Shown here: piece by piece, positions 62,301 to 64,000 of the stretch
How the letters are laid out: each line of letters starts with the position of its first letter
Position numbering within the stretch: the first letter of the stretch is position 1
Assembly: GCF_029961025.1 (NCBI RefSeq)
Contig: NZ_JASBVP010000013.1
Location: 1 to 64,000, forward strand
Source of the DNA: Mycobacterium sp.
GTDB taxonomy: Bacteria; Actinomycetota; Actinomycetes; Mycobacteriales; Mycobacteriaceae
Length of the DNA: 64,000 nt
Reading direction: 5' to 3'
Translations under genes and position numbers: made by a program
Notes under the pieces: model-generated
Database searches by the model: none
What the model saw: only the letters and a program-made list of their open reading frames with translations
Told to the model about the DNA's origin: nothing

Positions 62301-64000
62301 GTGACCGAAACGGACCTCATTACGGCTGGCGATAGCACCGAGAACAGTCAGCCGTCTCAATCCGTGATTACCCCCACCCCCGAGCCCGCCGCGCCCGGCG
62401 CGGAAACACCCACGCCCCCGGTGTCCGGTCCTGCCTTTCCCGGTGCCGACGCGCCCACACCGGTGGAGGCCGGCATCTCGCCGGACGGCTCGCTGGCCGG
62501 CATGGTGCTGCCTGAACTGCGTGCGCTTGCCAATCGGGCCGGGGTCAAGGGCACGTCCGGGATGCGTAAGAGCGAATTGATCGCAGCGATCCGGGAAATC
62601 CAACAACGGGCCAATGGCGCGCTGCCGCCCGGCGAGGATCGCTCGCAAGACGGCGGCTCCCAGGCCGGTGCCGAGACGCCGGCCGCTCAGGCGCGGGCCG
62701 AAGCGGTGACCGCGGTCCCCGAGCCGGCGCACCGCGCCGGCCGCGTGGAGGTGGGCACCCCCCCTGACACTGGGGATAAAGAGGGCGGTGACCAGCAGGG
62801 TGAGCCCCAAGCCCGTGGTGACGAGGACAGTGAGGGGCGTGCCGGGCGGCGCGGACGGCGGTTCCGTGATCGTCGGCGCCGCAGCGAACGGTCGGCCGAC
62901 AGCACCGACGCGGAACTGCGTGAGGACGATATCGTCCAGCCGGTGGCGGGCGTCCTCGACGTCCTCGACAACTACGCCTTCGTGCGTACCTCGGGTTACC
63001 TCGCCGGCCCGCACGACGTGTACGTCTCGATGAACATGGTGCGCAAGTATGGCCTGCGCCGTGGTGATGCGGTAACCGGCGCGGTGCGGGTACCCAGGGA
63101 GGGCGAGCAGCCCAACCAGCGGCAAAAGTTCAATCCGCTGGTGCGCCTGGACAGCGTGAACGGCGGTCCGGTCGAAGACGCCAAGAAGCGCCCCGAATTC
63201 GGGAAATTGACGCCGCTGTACCCTAACCAGCGGCTGCGGCTGGAAACCACGAGCGACAAGCTGACCACCCGGGTCATCGACTTGATCATGCCGATCGGCA
63301 AGGGTCAGCGAGCTCTTATCGTGTCCCCACCCAAGGCGGGTAAGACGACGATCCTCAAGGACATCGCCAACGCGATCGCCACGAATAACCCGGAATGCCA
63401 TCTGATGGTCGTGCTCGTCGACGAGCGGCCGGAAGAGGTCACCGATATGCAGCGCTCGGTCAAGGGCGAGGTCATCGCCTCGACATTCGACCGGCCGCCG
63501 TCGGATCACACCTCGGTGGCCGAGCTGGCAACCGAACGTGCCAAGCGGCTAGTCGAGCAGGGCAAGGACGTGGTGGTGCTGCTCGACTCGATTACCCGGT
63601 TGGGCCGAGCCTATAACAACGCGTCGCCGGCCTCGGGCCGCATCCTTTCCGGCGGGGTCGACTCCACGGCGCTGTACCCGCCGAAACGGTTTCTGGGCGC
63701 GGCACGCAACATCGAGGAAGGTGGCTCGCTCACCGTTATCGCCACGGCGATGGTCGAGACCGGCTCACAGGGTGACACGGTTATCTTCGAAGAGTTCAAG
63801 GGTACCGGCAACGCCGAGCTCAAGCTCGACCGCAAGATCGCCGAGCGGCGGGTTTTCCCCGCGGTCGACGTGAACCCCTCCGGTACCCGCAAGGACGAGT
63901 TGCTGTTGTCCCCCGACGAGTTCGCCGTCGTGCATAAACTGCGCCGGCTGCTCTCGGGCCTGGATTCCCACCAAGCCATCGACCTGCTGATCTCGCAGTT
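62301..64000 (+). CDS. rho: Transcription termination factor Rho (partial, C-terminus beyond window)
   Basis: This is the ATP-dependent RNA helicase terminator. GTG 62301 follows AAAGGAAA. After a short N-terminal helical domain (MVLPELRALANRAGVKGTSGMRKSELIAAI) comes the long charged actinobacterial insertion (about residues 100-200, ending GRRGRRFRDRRRRSERS). The RNA-binding cold-shock domain is DNYAFVRTSGYLAGPHDVYVSMNMVRKYGLRRGDAV. The ATPase core has Walker A SPPKAGKTTILKD, LVDERPEEVTDMQ, Walker B VVVLLDSITRLGRAYN and the R-loop. The window ends at DLLISQL, about 35 residues before the expected C-terminus. Confidence 0.96.
   Translation, partial: MTETDLITAGDSTENSQPSQSVITPTPEPAAPGAETPTPPVSGPAFPGADAPTPVEAGISPDGSLAGMVLPELRALANRAGVKGTSGMRKSELIAAIREIQQRANGALPPGEDRSQDGGSQAGAETPAAQARAEAVTAVPEPAHRAGRVEVGTPPDTGDKEGGDQQGEPQARGDEDSEGRAGRRGRRFRDRRRRSERSADSTDAELREDDIVQPVAGVLDVLDNYAFVRTSGYLAGPHDVYVSMNMVRKYGLRRGDAVTGAVRVPREGEQPNQRQKFNPLVRLDSVNGGPVEDAKKRPEFGKLTPLYPNQRLRLETTSDKLTTRVIDLIMPIGKGQRALIVSPPKAGKTTILKDIANAIATNNPECHLMVVLVDERPEEVTDMQRSVKGEVIASTFDRPPSDHTSVAELATERAKRLVEQGKDVVVLLDSITRLGRAYNNASPASGRILSGGVDSTALYPPKRFLGAARNIEEGGSLTVIATAMVETGSQGDTVIFEEFKGTGNAELKLDRKIAERRVFPAVDVNPSGTRKDELLLSPDEFAVVHKLRRLLSGLDSHQAIDLLISQ

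Overview
The window is chromosomal DNA from a slow-growing Mycobacterium. Gene content, order and orientation follow the M. tuberculosis Rv1229c-Rv1297 segment closely: mrp, lpqY-sugABC, corA, mdh, lpqZ, kgd, lprE, udgB, the Rv1264 cyclase, the Rv1272c/Rv1273c exporter, lprBC, Rv1277/Rv1278, oppBCDA, cysD-cysNC, argS-lysA-thrA-thrC-thrB and rho. Protein similarity to recalled M. tuberculosis sequences is high but not identical, and many accessory genes of that species are absent, so this is a related species rather than M. tuberculosis. The species cannot be named from this sequence alone.

Left part (1-16 kb): mrp (3' end cut by the window edge), a secreted transglycosylase, an added GAF-domain regulator, two small membrane proteins, the trehalose importer LpqY-SugABC, CorA, malate dehydrogenase, an added malic enzyme, lipoprotein LpqZ, an added FTR1-type iron permease and an SDR dehydrogenase. 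A 60-bp tandem repeat lies between the last two. Middle (16-33 kb): the large 2-oxoglutarate decarboxylase Kgd, an MFS exporter with an acidic repeat tail, LprE, a 57-bp x3 palindromic VNTR, an acyltransferase, an FAD oxidase, UdgB, a nitroreductase-like protein, a HIT protein, a PLP lyase, a divergent Nramp protein, the adenylyl cyclase and a small conserved protein. Then (33-48 kb): a heterodimeric ABC exporter, LprB/LprC, a SixA phosphatase, a YhaO/YhaN-like nuclease-ATPase pair and the Opp peptide importer.

The most unusual stretch is 48.1-51.3 kb, between oppB and cysD, where M. tuberculosis has the beta-carbonic anhydrase canB. Here canB is a wreck: its start codon is lost, it has a 1-nt frameshift and about 90 internal codons are deleted. 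Directly after it lies one copy of a 55-bp hairpin repeat, then a 5' fragment of malate:quinone oxidoreductase (mqo), a divergent gene for a small proline-rich membrane protein, a second copy of the repeat, and an intact IS110-family transposase gene. This looks like a rearrangement hotspot.

Right part (51-64 kb): sulfate activation (cysD, cysNC) with an Rrf2-type regulator, a VOC protein, tRNA-Arg(CCG), and a tightly overlapping argS-lysA-thrA-thrC-thrB operon followed by rho, which runs off the right edge.
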